Part shown: piece by piece, positions 1 to 8,112 of the stretch
Numbering within the stretch: the first letter of the stretch is position 1
Layout of the letters: each line of letters begins with the position of its first letter
Assembly: GCA_009917455.1 (NCBI GenBank)
Contig: QZDS01000003.1
Location: forward strand, 124,001 to 188,000
Direction of reading: 5' to 3'
DNA length: 64,000 bases
Origin: a bacterium 1xD8-48
GTDB lineage: Bacteria > Bacillota > Clostridia > Lachnospirales > Lachnospiraceae
Notes under the pieces: generated by a model
What the model was told of the DNA's origin: nothing
Databases searched by the model: none
What the model saw: only the letters and a program-made list of their open reading frames with translations
Translations under genes and position numbers: made by a program

Positions 1-402
1 CAAAAGCTCCCCGGAGGCATGCCGGATACTGACAAGGAACAGTTCAAATTCCTCCTCATCCGGGTCCCACAGATATTTCCCCCGCGCCTCCTGATAAAAG
101 AGCTTTTCCTCCCCGGCGTCTAAGCTGTAACAGCAATAAATGTTTCTGTCGCAAAAGGCTTTTTCGTTCACTTCCCCCTGCCATACCGGCGTTTCCTTTT
201 TGGAGGCCGGCGTTTTTGCTTCTTTTTTCAGAACGTCGTATGCGGCGTTAATCTCCTGCGCCCGCCTTATATATTCCGGTTTGTCCGCCCCCGCCGCATC
301 GGGATGAAAAGCGCTCATCAGTCTGTGGTATTTTCTTCTGATGACCGCCTTGTCATCCTCTCTTTCTATATTCAGGATTCTTTTTGCCTGCTCGGGGGTC
401 AT
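1..402 (-). CDS. DnaJ-domain protein, 3' end outside window
   Basis: The first 134 codons of a gene running off the left edge. The N-terminus reads as a J domain: helix II is rich in Arg/Lys and is followed by the HPD signature at residues 33-35, which in J proteins stimulates Hsp70 ATPase activity. After about residue 65 comes an unrelated, acidic segment that I do not recognise, so this is not a standard DnaJ with a Gly/Phe linker and zinc fingers. The start ATG at 402 is preceded by an AGGTG-like site. It is probably the last gene of the DUF6323-DUF6179 unit, 81 bases downstream of it. The client and the role of the C-terminal part are unknown. Confidence 0.75.
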   Translation of the reverse strand, partial: MTPEQAKRILNIEREDDKAVIRRKYHRLMSAFHPDAAGADKPEYIRRAQEINAAYDVLKKEAKTPASKKETPVWQGEVNEKAFCDRNIYCCYSLDAGEEKLFYQEARGKYLWDPDEEEFELFLVSIRHASGELL

Positions 403-483
403 TTCTTTCTGTCTTCACCTTTTCCGGCCTGCCGCAAATCATCTTTTCCCGCGGCGCCTGTTCTTATTTTTCTTTATTTTTCT

Positions 484-1125
484 TTATTTCTCATTATTTG
501 CCACAATTTCATAAATATTTTCTATCATTTCCTGATACCCGAAGCAATATTTCCGCAAAACGCCTCTCACATAGCTTTCCGGAAAAGAATGCAGAAAATC
601 CTGCTCCTTTCGGATACACTTTAAGTATTCGTAAATTCTGTCTATTCCTGTATACCCGGAAAGGTCCCTTGTCACCGGATAGTCCAGCGTCAGGATGGTG
701 TCCTTTGGATTGAACCTGATATCATACCATTTAAAAAACTCCGGCATCTCTCTGACCACAGTATCATACAGACATATATTACCATAATCAGAAAATTCCG
801 GCATCATTTCATTGTACATTGCAAGGGTTTTTCTCACCTTTTTTTCCACAAGGGCCATGCCCTCCTCATACGCCTGCCGGGCCGTCATTCCTCTTTTCTG
901 CACAAGGACGGTTCCCTTTGCGCCCGCGGATTTATCCTGTGCCGTGCCGGTTACGGCATCGTCCCCGCCCTCCGGGCCAGATAGCTCCGTTTCATGGATG
1001 GCGTACAAAACGGCGCCCATTAGCTGCTCCGCTTTCTCGTAAGTAATCGAAGTGCTTTCCTTTGCGGTATACTTTTCCGCCAGTTCTCCCACAATCGGTA
1101 TCAGTTCTTCCATGGTATAGTCCAT
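484..1125 (-). CDS. DUF6179 family protein
   Basis: A 213-residue protein that I match from memory to DUF6179, a clostridial family without known function. The recognisable part is the C-terminal half: aromatic and acidic helices with an 'FFKWYDIRF' stretch, then a 'DYPV' segment and a terminal helix ending in 'ENIYEIV'. There is no signal peptide or membrane segment. A low-complexity Gly/Ala/Asp segment around residues 50-70 separates two helical parts. It starts 4 bases after the DUF6323 gene; these two families are commonly neighbours, so they probably work together. Family assignment is fairly likely; no function can be stated. Confidence 0.6.
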   Translation of the reverse strand: MDYTMEELIPIVGELAEKYTAKESTSITYEKAEQLMGAVLYAIHETELSGPEGGDDAVTGTAQDKSAGAKGTVLVQKRGMTARQAYEEGMALVEKKVRKTLAMYNEMMPEFSDYGNICLYDTVVREMPEFFKWYDIRFNPKDTILTLDYPVTRDLSGYTGIDRIYEYLKCIRKEQDFLHSFPESYVRGVLRKYCFGYQEMIENIYEIVANNEK

Positions 1126-1129
1126 TGTC

Positions 1130-1663
1130 TCACCCCCAGCAAAGTTCTTTTAAGGTTTCAAAATACAGTTCATAGTCCCATCTTTTCACCTCGTCAAACT
1201 GTTCATATTCGCCGTATCCCTGAGAGCTTTCATGCCCTCTGTAGCCTGCCCGGATTGCCTGTGAAAAGTTGTTTAAGCAGGTTCCCTCCAGATAATCCAA
1301 ATCACCGAAGCATATCTCCTCAAACTGCTCTTTCATAAAATGCAGAAGCTCGTCGTCCGTGATTTCATCCAGCATTTCGTTCTTGTACAGATAGAATATC
1401 TCCTGCAGGCGAATAATCGTTTCCACATAATTATTCTGGTCAATAAATGCGGAATCGCAAAATTCATGGATAATCTTCGGCGCAATCCCCTCCCCGAACT
1501 CGATTCGCCTCTGCTCCTTAAGGGTATGGCGCTGCTCGCTTAAAATCAGCTTTGCCTCCTGCTCGCTCAGCGAAAGCCCGAATCTGGCGGTTTCATTATT
1601 TGCCGCAACAATCCCCCCTAATTGACGTTCCTGCTGTAATAATACCATCCAATCCTTATTCAA
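1130..1663 (-). CDS. DUF6323 family protein
   Basis: A 177-residue, mostly helical cytoplasmic protein matching DUF6323 as I remember it: an N-terminal 'LSLSEQEAKLIL' helix, a central 'FCDSAFIDQNNY' motif and a conserved 'EICFGDLDYLEGTC' segment. It begins with TTG at 1663, supported by AAGGAGG eight bases upstream; no ATG fits better. It is the first gene of a minus-strand unit with DUF6179 and probably the DnaJ-domain gene, driven by the promoter at 1717-1745. Function unknown. Confidence 0.65.
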   Translation of the reverse strand: MNKDWMVLLQQERQLGGIVAANNETARFGLSLSEQEAKLILSEQRHTLKEQRRIEFGEGIAPKIIHEFCDSAFIDQNNYVETIIRLQEIFYLYKNEMLDEITDDELLHFMKEQFEEICFGDLDYLEGTCLNNFSQAIRAGYRGHESSQGYGEYEQFDEVKRWDYELYFETLKELCWG

Positions 1664-1716
1664 GAAATCGCCCTCCTTACCACATTTGTTTTCTGTATTC
1701 AGTTGTAGGAATACCG

Positions 1717-1745
1717 ATTATAGCATTGGCGGTATTTTGTTTCAA
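1717..1745 (-). promoter_or_regulatory. Sigma-A promoter for the DUF6323 unit
   Basis: On the minus strand TTGAAA (1745-1740) and TATAAT (1722-1717) are separated by exactly 17 bases, 54 bases before the TTG start of the DUF6323 gene. It is back to back with a plus-strand promoter at 1749-1777. Confidence 0.6.
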
Positions 1746-1748
1746 GTC

Positions 1749-1777
1749 TTGACTTTTTAATGTTTTTGTGGTATGAT
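1749..1777 (+). promoter_or_regulatory. Plus-strand sigma-A promoter with no downstream gene in sense
   Basis: TTGACT (1749-1754), a 17-base spacer, then TATGAT (1772-1777). The predicted start near 1784 lies two bases before a 19-bp perfect hairpin. Anything transcribed beyond it would be antisense to the toxin-antitoxin genes. Confidence 0.5.
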
Positions 1778-1785
1778 TAAGCCAC

Positions 1786-1832
1786 AATCAGGAAAGGGAT
1801 ATGGTCGGACATGCCATATCCCTTTCCTGATT
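1786..1832. terminator. 19-bp perfect hairpin, terminator-like
   Basis: Arms at 1786-1804 and 1814-1832 are perfectly complementary with a 9-base loop. It lies just past the stop of the RelE-like toxin gene, so it could end that transcript, but neither strand has a good U-run. It also sits at the predicted start of the plus-strand transcript from 1749-1777. Confidence 0.45.
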
Positions 1833-1861
1833 TCGCAGTTTTCCTCCGTATTTTACACCGG

Positions 1862-2194
1862 TCAGTCGATATTCATTTTGGACAGCATTCGAAGCTGGTC
1901 ACGTTTACTGTAAATAATATTCAAAACATAAACTCGCCTGGTTTCACTGTCTATCCTGTAGTATACATAGAAATTCCCTGTTATAATTCTGCGAATACCG
2001 CGTGAACGCCATGGCTCATCCAAAACAGGAGCCACACTTGCAGCCATATATGCAAGCTTACTTATCTCTTTGCGGATGCTGCGGATATACGTAAGAGCAG
2101 TTTCCGGTACAAGCAGGACATCGGCAATATAATTTCGAAGCTCTGTCAGGTCTGTCTCAGCGTCCGGCGTTACAATAATTTCGTAATAATCCAT
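1862..2194 (-). CDS. RelE/ParE-family toxin
   Basis: A 110-residue basic protein of the RelE/ParE fold: 'DAETDLTELRNYIAD' in the first helix pair, 'RRIITGNFYVYYRID' in the central sheet and 'VLNIIYSKRDQLRML' at the end. Members inhibit translation (RelE branch) or gyrase (ParE branch); I cannot tell which from sequence. Its ATG overlaps the stop of the antitoxin by one base (TAATG), giving translational coupling and the usual antitoxin-first order. Length is normal and no inactivating lesion is visible. Confidence 0.85.
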   Translation of the reverse strand: MDYYEIIVTPDAETDLTELRNYIADVLLVPETALTYIRSIRKEISKLAYMAASVAPVLDEPWRSRGIRRIITGNFYVYYRIDSETRRVYVLNIIYSKRDQLRMLSKMNID

Positions 2195-2490
2195 TATATG
2201 AGAACCCTTTCAAGCTCGTCAAACACCTCTGCGTATGGTCTGCCCTCACCCTTAAGAGACTGCTCATAGCTTTGCGCAAGCTTTGCCGTCAGTTCAGCGT
2301 CGGTCATCGTATCATAGGTTTGTGGTTCGTCCGGCAGAACAAGTGCAAATGGTACACCGTGTCTGTATATAATCTGGCGGTAAAGAGAATTGATAACGAC
2401 AGAAACGGGAATACCCAGCTTTTGAAGTATATCTTCAGCTTCCGTTTTCACATCATATTCCACTCTTGCGCTGACAGTTGCATCTTTCAC
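2194..2490 (-). CDS. RelB/DinJ-family antitoxin
   Basis: A 98-residue protein with the ribbon-helix-helix opening 'KDATVSARVEYDVKTEAEDILQKLGI' pattern of RelB/DinJ antitoxins and an acidic C-terminal half that would wrap the toxin. A GTG three codons further upstream (2499) is in frame but touches the AAGGAAGG ribosome site. The GTG at 2490 has an eight-base spacing and gives the usual Met-Lys-Asp-Ala-Thr start, so I prefer it. It likely represses its own promoter together with the toxin (operator at 2511-2526). Confidence 0.82.
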   Translation of the reverse strand: MKDATVSARVEYDVKTEAEDILQKLGIPVSVVINSLYRQIIYRHGVPFALVLPDEPQTYDTMTDAELTAKLAQSYEQSLKGEGRPYAEVFDELERVLI

Positions 2491-2510
2491 ATCTAACACC
2501 TTCCTTTCAA

Positions 2511-2548
2511 ATATAGCCTACTATATTGTATTGCGATTTGCAAGACAA
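2511..2548 (-). promoter_or_regulatory. Toxin-antitoxin promoter and palindromic operator
   Basis: On the minus strand TTGTCT (2548-2543), 17 bases, TATAGT (2525-2520). The -10 box lies inside the palindrome ATATAG-CCTA-CTATAT (2511-2526), the expected place for RelBE autorepression. Confidence 0.55.
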
Positions 2549-2577
2549 ACAGTTGTTTTTTTGCCAGTATTTATTAT

Positions 2578-5500
2578 TTATCTAATCAACCTCCAACATA
2601 CCTCCTCCACTTCCCTCTTTCCCTTTCCGACTGCAAAATAAAAATCCATCTGTCCCTTATTTTCCATATAAAGATAAGAGCCATAGGCCGGAATGTCACA
2701 GCATATCGCGGTATCCGCCGCAAGGACCAGCCCGTATCCCCGCTCGGAAACCACAACGGCGGGTTTTCCGTTTTCACAGGAAATGTATCTGGCCCCGCCC
2801 CGCAAAGCAATACCGGTTTTCCCGGAAATTCCCGGCGCATAAAGATTTTCCGCTTTCTGCCAGTCCAGATACAGCCGGCTCTTTGCTTTTCCGCCCGGGC
2901 CGTCCTCAATCTGGCGGCATTCCTTCTCCCGCTCCGCAAGCAGAAGCTTTTTATCCCGCGTCATATAGTGAATGGCTCCGCTTCCTTTATTAACCCGCAG
3001 ACACATCTCGTCCGTCAGAAATTCCACCGTATTGCCGGATTCCTTATACAGCCACGCGCTTTCTTTTTTGTAGCCGGCAATACCCGGATGGACTCTGTCC
3101 GAAAGCGCCGCTCCCTTTGCAAAGGTTACCCGTACAATGCCGCCGGTAATCGCGCATAGCCGCAAAGTGCCGTACCGGCTCTGAAAATAAAGCCCGTCCG
3201 GCTGCCCCATAAACCATTTCACCGACAAGTCAATTTTTCCGTGTCCCGCCGGACGCAAAATTTCTGAGGGCGGCATACCGCCAAATTCGCAGCCTGCTTT
3301 TGCTCCGTCTGTTTTTTCTTCCCTGACGGAAATTCTTTCCGGGGAAGGTTTTATCTGTCTGCTTATAAAAGGCTTTTTATCCTCCGGCGTCACGGCTTTT
3401 TTCACAACGGCAACCGCCCGCTTTCTGGGCCGGATGGCCGCTCCGCTTCCTGCCGAATCTTTTTCTTTTCCACCCTCCGTCTCATAAGATACGTATTTTT
3501 TCTCATTTTCCTTATCTTCTGCGAAAACCGCAAAGGTTCTTCCTTTTCCTGCCGGCGCCGGGTCGGCTATCAGCCCTGTCAGAGTATCGCAGCAGAGAAC
3601 GCACAGCTCATGCAGCGCGCGGGTCGCCGCCACATAGAGAAGCTTCGCGTGGCCGTCGTCTGACGGATAGTCTTCCCTTGTGGGATTTAAAATCAGTACG
3701 GCGTCAAATTCCAGTCCCTTTGTGTATTCCACGGGAAGCACCATGATTCCGTTTCCAAACTCCGCTTTTTCAAGATTGCTTTCCATCACCTCCACATATT
3801 CCGACAGCGAAAGAGCCGTCCTGGCCGCCTCCTTTTTGCTGCGGCAGATAACCGCAATGGTATCAAGCCCCTTCTTCTGCCAGTCTCTGCAAAGCTGCGC
3901 CGCTTCTCTTATCAGCGCATTTCGTTCCGGCGCCCTTTTCACCAGAACCGGATTTCCGTGCCTGATTATAGGCTCTACAGGATAAACCGAAAATTTCCCG
4001 TGGCGCAGAATATCCGTGGCAAAGTCCGAAATTTCCACCGTGTTCCGGTAGCTTTTCTTTAAAACCCCAAAGCTGTCCATGGCGTCCTGCAAAAGCAGCG
4101 CTTTCAGCTCCTCCCAGTCGTTTAGCCCGAAGCCAAAATGGATATTCTGGGAAACGTCCCCCATAACGGTGTAGGTACATCTGTTGATACAGAATTTCAG
4201 CGCGTGGTACGCCATCATTCCGAAATCCTGGGCCTCGTCAATTACCACATGGCTTGCCTCGCTGATGACATCCTCCTCTTTTACCCTCTTATAAAGGTAA
4301 GCTAACGCCGCCAAATCGTACACGTCAAATTCATTCTCCGGCGCTTCAACCCGTATTCCTTTTTCTTGCTGCTTGCTTAAGAAATCCCGGTACATTTCAA
4401 AAACAGATATCTTCCAGTGCCTTCCCCCGTACCAGCCCCGGTAAGCCTTTAAAATTGCTTTTCTCTCCGCCTCCGAATAGCTGATTCCTTTTCCGAGAAA
4501 TTCCTCCTTTACCTTTCCGAGCAGCCGCCCGTTCAGCATATTAATTTTGTTCTGAATGGAAACGGAGGGATTTTCCTCAATATAAGCCTCCACGGCTTCC
4601 CCCGTTAAAAGGCTGACCAAATCCTTCTTACTGACTTCTCTGCCGTCTGTTTCGTCATATACGCCGGTTTTTCCGTTCCGGAAGCCTTCCACAAACGCTT
4701 TTGGATTTAAGTATACGGTATCTGTGGAAATTGCCTTCCGTTCCAGTTCCCGGCAGTACCCGGCCAAATCCCGAAACCACCGGGAGCTGCCCTTTACGGC
4801 GTCTTTCCCCGTTCCCTTAATCCTGTATTTCTTTTCGTCCCAGTCCTCGTACAAAAGCCGGACAAAAAGCTGTTCCATGGTCATCTGCCGCACGCCGTAC
4901 ACATCCAAATCCGGCAGAACGCCCGTGATATAATTCAGCAGAATCCGGTTGCTCCCCACAATGTAAAAATCCTCCGGCCTGAAACGCTCCGCATAGTTAT
5001 ACAGGATATAAGATATCCGGTGCATGGCCACCGTGGTTTTTCCCGAGCCCGCCACCCCCTGCACAATCACATTGTGATAGGGGGATTTTCTGATAATCTC
5101 ATTCTGCTCCTTTTGAATGGTGGCAACGATTTCTCCCAGAACCGCCTGCTTGTTTTTGGCCAGATATTTTGTAAGAAGCTCGTCGTTGGCAATCACCTCG
5201 CTGTCAAAAAAATCCAGCAGCTTTCCGCCTTCAATTTCATAAGTACGCTTGCGCGTCAAATCAATCGGAATATCCACATCCCCCGGCGCCCTGTAGCTGC
5301 ATTTTCCCAGATTGTTTTCGTAATATGCGTTTGCCACCGGCGCGCGCCAGTCCACCACCGCCTGATGGGTGGCGTCCCTTGCTATGCCGCCCCTGCCGAT
5401 ATAAAGAGACTCCTCCTTACCGGTTTTTTCATCGCGGAAAACGATTCGGCCAAAATAGGGCTTGTTTTTTGCCTTTTCATTGCGCATAAGCGCCCGCTTC

Positions 5501-5721
5501 ATGTGCTCGTGCATCGTAACCGTGTTGTTTAAAATGGTCAGCACCTCCACGTCGTTGTCATGGTAACGGGCCAGCATTTCGTCGATATTTTCCTGCATCC
5601 GGGCGACTTCCCCGCTGTAATTTTTCAGATTGCGGCTTACTACCTCCAACGTCTCCCGAAGATAATCCTCCTCCGCCTTCCGCGACACTCCAAAATTTTT
5701 CCTTTTATCTCCTGCTCCCAT
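2578..5721 (-). CDS. HelD-type RNA polymerase recycling helicase fused to GH31-like N-terminal domain
   Basis: A 1047-residue protein. Residues 1-720 are a complete HelD-like superfamily 1 helicase: an N-terminal coiled-coil arm, 'VVDWRAPVANAYY' (about 122-134), Walker A GVAGSGKTT at 222-230, Walker B 'VIDEAQDF', and motif VI 'YVAATRAL' near 696. HelD proteins pry stalled RNA polymerase off DNA and nucleic acid. Residues 720-828 are a charged linker. Residues 829-1047 match the beta-sandwich, mutarotase-like N-terminal domain of GH31 alpha-glucosidases ('LYLDWQKAENLYAPG', 'VVVSERGYGLVLA', 'GSYLYMENKGQMDFYFAVG'). The TIM barrel with the catalytic Asp residues is absent. There is no frameshift between the parts and no signal peptide. 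The ATG at 5721 has a GGAGGG site. Helicase identity is firm; the role of the extra domain is unknown. Confidence 0.88.
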   Translation of the reverse strand: MGAGDKRKNFGVSRKAEEDYLRETLEVVSRNLKNYSGEVARMQENIDEMLARYHDNDVEVLTILNNTVTMHEHMKRALMRNEKAKNKPYFGRIVFRDEKTGKEESLYIGRGGIARDATHQAVVDWRAPVANAYYENNLGKCSYRAPGDVDIPIDLTRKRTYEIEGGKLLDFFDSEVIANDELLTKYLAKNKQAVLGEIVATIQKEQNEIIRKSPYHNVIVQGVAGSGKTTVAMHRISYILYNYAERFRPEDFYIVGSNRILLNYITGVLPDLDVYGVRQMTMEQLFVRLLYEDWDEKKYRIKGTGKDAVKGSSRWFRDLAGYCRELERKAISTDTVYLNPKAFVEGFRNGKTGVYDETDGREVSKKDLVSLLTGEAVEAYIEENPSVSIQNKINMLNGRLLGKVKEEFLGKGISYSEAERKAILKAYRGWYGGRHWKISVFEMYRDFLSKQQEKGIRVEAPENEFDVYDLAALAYLYKRVKEEDVISEASHVVIDEAQDFGMMAYHALKFCINRCTYTVMGDVSQNIHFGFGLNDWEELKALLLQDAMDSFGVLKKSYRNTVEISDFATDILRHGKFSVYPVEPIIRHGNPVLVKRAPERNALIREAAQLCRDWQKKGLDTIAVICRSKKEAARTALSLSEYVEVMESNLEKAEFGNGIMVLPVEYTKGLEFDAVLILNPTREDYPSDDGHAKLLYVAATRALHELCVLCCDTLTGLIADPAPAGKGRTFAVFAEDKENEKKYVSYETEGGKEKDSAGSGAAIRPRKRAVAVVKKAVTPEDKKPFISRQIKPSPERISVREEKTDGAKAGCEFGGMPPSEILRPAGHGKIDLSVKWFMGQPDGLYFQSRYGTLRLCAITGGIVRVTFAKGAALSDRVHPGIAGYKKESAWLYKESGNTVEFLTDEMCLRVNKGSGAIHYMTRDKKLLLAEREKECRQIEDGPGGKAKSRLYLDWQKAENLYAPGISGKTGIALRGGARYISCENGKPAVVVSERGYGLVLAADTAICCDIPAYGSYLYMENKGQMDFYFAVGKGKREVEEVCWRLIR

Positions 5722-5936
5722 CCGCTATGCCCTCCTGCCATCTTCGTAACCGCCTGATACAGACGGACGCCTTTTTGTTTTCTCTGTTGCCGGTATCTTC
5801 CATTGTAAGGGAAAAAGAAAAAATTACCAGACTTTAATTTCAAAATGTGGTAGACTATATACTGTTCCAATGATTAAAATTTTTATTCTTATATCGTTCT
5901 TTTATATATGTTTTTTAATTATATTTTTATAATCAA

Positions 5937-6062
5937 GCAGGGAAGAGGAATCTTCCCTGCTCGTGCGCTGGGGCAGGCTGCGAAAGCAGCATATACCTTT
6001 CTGCCCCATGTGCATAAAAATACCCCGAATGCCTGTTACAGCACCCGGGGGTTTTCTTTTTT
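5937..6062 (+). ncRNA. Candidate structured small RNA in 346-base gene-free gap
   Basis: The gap 5722-6067 between two minus-strand genes has no credible ORF. On the plus strand TATAAT (5928-5933, no good -35) is followed by a perfect 10-bp hairpin with a GGAA tetraloop (5937-5960). Next is GGGGCAG pairing with CTGCCCC around an inner GCTGC-GAAA-GCAGC hairpin (about 5970-6007). Last is a CCCCG/CGGGG stem with a T-rich tail (6022-6062). The order promoter-hairpins-terminator suggests an RNA of about 125 nt. The last stem also ends in TATTTTTAT on the minus strand, so at least that part may only terminate the ABC operon. I match it to no known RNA family. Confidence 0.35.
6011..6062. terminator. 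Bidirectional terminator of the YtrABC-like operon
   Basis: A CCCCG...CGGGG stem flanked by AAAAATA on the left and TTTTCTTTTTT on the right, six bases past the permease stop codon. It works as an intrinsic terminator on either strand. Confidence 0.6.
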
Positions 6063-6067
6063 ACATA

Positions 6068-6895
6068 TTATTCCAGTTCCAGCTGCTTTCTAATAAGATA
6101 CTCGCTTAAAAAGTACAATCCCACGCCGATTATAACGGACACCGCCGAAATAATTAAATACATTACCGTCATAAGCGGAAACGGCGTTTCTACATATACG
6201 TTATCAAAAGTACTAATCATATAGGGAAACAGAATTACCGTACTGATAATCTGCATGACTGTGCCTATTGCAAAGTATGCGCCAAAGGCTCCTAAAATCC
6301 GGTGCCTGCGCACCATCTGGCCAATTGTAACAGAGGCGACTATTGTCATGGTGTTGCTGAAAGCGCTGGCAAAAAACGTAACAATCAAGCTTACGCAAAA
6401 GCCCCCGAACTCCTGCATATACGGGGAATCCCAGATACCCATATCAAAAAGTTCCCAAAAGCCGTCCACAATGGTTTTTCCGTCTCCCGGCTCCATAAAA
6501 GCCAGTATTATCATTCCCATAAAAATCGCTACACTGGCAGCAATTGCAAGAATGCTGATGATATCCCATGAAAACATGGTTATTACTTTGCTTAAAAGTA
6601 GCTGGTGGGAGCTGACCGGCAGCGTGTTTGTCAGGTATCCCTCATCCGTAAACATATTTTTGTAGTAGCGGACCGCAAAATAAATGGTAATACCAAGACT
6701 GACGCCGATTATCGCTACATAAAAAGTTATTATCATCATCACGCCGGATAGAGGCAGCCCTACCCATTCACTGTCCCAGATAGGAAGGTGAAAGGTGAAA
6801 CCGGCCATCATGGCCGCGGCCAGCAATATTCCGATTAAGAGCACGGGAATTTTCCAGACTGCTTTCCATTCGTGCTTCAATAATTTTCCTAACAT
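6068..6895 (-). CDS. ABC-2 type transporter permease
   Basis: A 275-residue membrane protein with six predicted hydrophobic segments, the first at about residues 17-38 after a short basic N-terminus 'KLLKHEWKAVWK' typical of ABC-2 permeases. It is encoded directly after, and overlapping by 7 bases, the ATPase gene, and behind a YtrA-like regulator, so it is the membrane half of a YtrBC-like exporter. In Bacillus such systems respond to cell-wall-active antibiotics; the substrate here is not known. Confidence 0.8.
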   Translation of the reverse strand: MLGKLLKHEWKAVWKIPVLLIGILLAAAMMAGFTFHLPIWDSEWVGLPLSGVMMIITFYVAIIGVSLGITIYFAVRYYKNMFTDEGYLTNTLPVSSHQLLLSKVITMFSWDIISILAIAASVAIFMGMIILAFMEPGDGKTIVDGFWELFDMGIWDSPYMQEFGGFCVSLIVTFFASAFSNTMTIVASVTIGQMVRRHRILGAFGAYFAIGTVMQIISTVILFPYMISTFDNVYVETPFPLMTVMYLIISAVSVIIGVGLYFLSEYLIRKQLELE

Positions 6896-7590
6896 GCGAA
6901 CACCTCCCTGAAATACATATCCACGGATTTTCCTCTGGATTCACGGATATGCTCCACCGTATCATGCAGCATCATGTGTCCGTCCCGGATAAAAATCACC
7001 TCGTCCAATACCTTCTCTATATCGGTTATCAAATGAGTAGAGATTAAAACCGTGGCATTCTCATTATAATTGGAGATAATGGTTCTCAAAATGTAATCTC
7101 TGGCAGCCGGGTCAACCCCCGCAATGGGTTCATCCAGAATATAAAGCTGCGCTTCCCTGCTCATCACCATAATGAGCTGCACCTTCTCCTTCGTCCCCTT
7201 GGAAAGGGTTTTTAAACGGGCATCCTCGCTGATATTTAAATTTGCAAGCATCTGCCTTGCCTTTTCCGGACGGAAATCTTCGTAAAAATCCGCGAAAAAG
7301 GCTATCAGCTCCCTGACCTTCATCCCGCCCTGAAAGTAAGTCCGCTCCGGCAGATAGGACACGCATGCCTTGCTCTCCGGTCCGGGCTGTTTGCCGTTAA
7401 TCAGGATTTCTCCTTCCGTGGGCACCAAAAGCCCGCTGATTAACTTGATTAACGTGGTCTTGCCGCTTCCGTTCGGTCCCAGCAGACCGATAATCTTCCC
7501 GCGTGGTATTACAAGATTCATATGGTCTAAGGCCATTTTTTTCTTCTCGTAAACCTTGGTAAGATTGTTTACATACACAAGTTCACTCAT
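6889..7590 (-). CDS. ABC transporter ATP-binding protein, YtrB-like
   Basis: A 233-residue single ABC domain. Walker A is 'GPNGSGKTTLIK' around residue 38 and Walker B is 'LYILDEPIAGVD' near 148. The signature is weak ('LSKGTKEKV'), as in many ABC-2 exporter ATPases, and the switch His is in 'ISTHLI'. It energises the permease encoded immediately downstream. The GntR gene lies 56 bases upstream in the same direction; together they form the ytrA-ytrB-permease order known from Bacillus. Confidence 0.88.
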   Translation of the reverse strand: MSELVYVNNLTKVYEKKKMALDHMNLVIPRGKIIGLLGPNGSGKTTLIKLISGLLVPTEGEILINGKQPGPESKACVSYLPERTYFQGGMKVRELIAFFADFYEDFRPEKARQMLANLNISEDARLKTLSKGTKEKVQLIMVMSREAQLYILDEPIAGVDPAARDYILRTIISNYNENATVLISTHLITDIEKVLDEVIFIRDGHMMLHDTVEHIRESRGKSVDMYFREVFAC

Positions 7591-7646
7591 TTCTCGTTCT
7601 CCCTCTTTTATTCCGGCTTTGCATCATCCCGCCGCCGGTTCTGAAA

Positions 7647-8021
7647 TTATTCCGCCGTCTTCGGCTCCCCATCCTCTTCCAGCAGGGACAGGATTTCTTT
7701 CTTCTCGAAGCCCAGCTTTTTCATCTTGTCAATAAACTCGCGAATCTGCTCCCTTGCAAGTTTATTACGAACCTCGCTAATCATTTCCATATTCTCCGTC
7801 ACAACCCTTCCGCTTGTTCTTTGCGCCATCACCAGTCCGTTTCTCTCCAGCTCGGCAAACGCCCGCTGCATCGTGTTGGGATTGACTCCCGCCTCGGACG
7901 CCAAATCCCGCACGCTGGGAAGCCGCTCTCCCGGCTGATACCTGCCGGCAACTATCTGGTATTGTATCACTTCAAGAATCTGAGTATATATCGGACGGTC
8001 AGAATCCAGTTTCCACGCCAT
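7647..8021 (-). CDS. GntR-family regulator, YtrA subfamily
   Basis: A 124-residue protein with an N-terminal GntR winged helix (residues 8-75, 'GERLPSVRDLASEAGVNPNTMQRAF' region) and only a short, two-helix C-terminal tail, which is the mark of the YtrA branch; there is no large effector domain. It most likely represses its own operon through the inverted repeat at 8040-8073, which covers the -10 box. Start ATG at 8021 follows AAAGGAAGAGG. Confidence 0.88.
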   Translation of the reverse strand: MAWKLDSDRPIYTQILEVIQYQIVAGRYQPGERLPSVRDLASEAGVNPNTMQRAFAELERNGLVMAQRTSGRVVTENMEMISEVRNKLAREQIREFIDKMKKLGFEKKEILSLLEEDGEPKTAE

Positions 8022-8039
8022 TATCCTCTTCCTTTCTTT

Positions 8040-8092
8040 GTATTATTGTACTGCTCTGTTAATACAATAATACTAAAAAGGCGTTTTGTCAA
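8040..8092 (-). promoter_or_regulatory. YtrA-type operator over the operon promoter
   Basis: On the minus strand TTGACA (8092-8087), 17 bases, TATTGT (8069-8064). GTATTATTGTA (8040-8050) and its exact complement TACAATAATAC (8063-8073) form an 11-bp inverted repeat with a 12-base spacer that buries the -10 box, as expected for autorepression by the GntR protein encoded next. Confidence 0.65.
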
Positions 8093-8112
8093 TATCATTT
8101 TAGATATTTTTA

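Noticed and set aside
5937..6062. 6S RNA or signal recognition particle RNA
   Set aside because: No long rod with a central bubble as in 6S RNA, and the conserved SRP loop motifs are absent.
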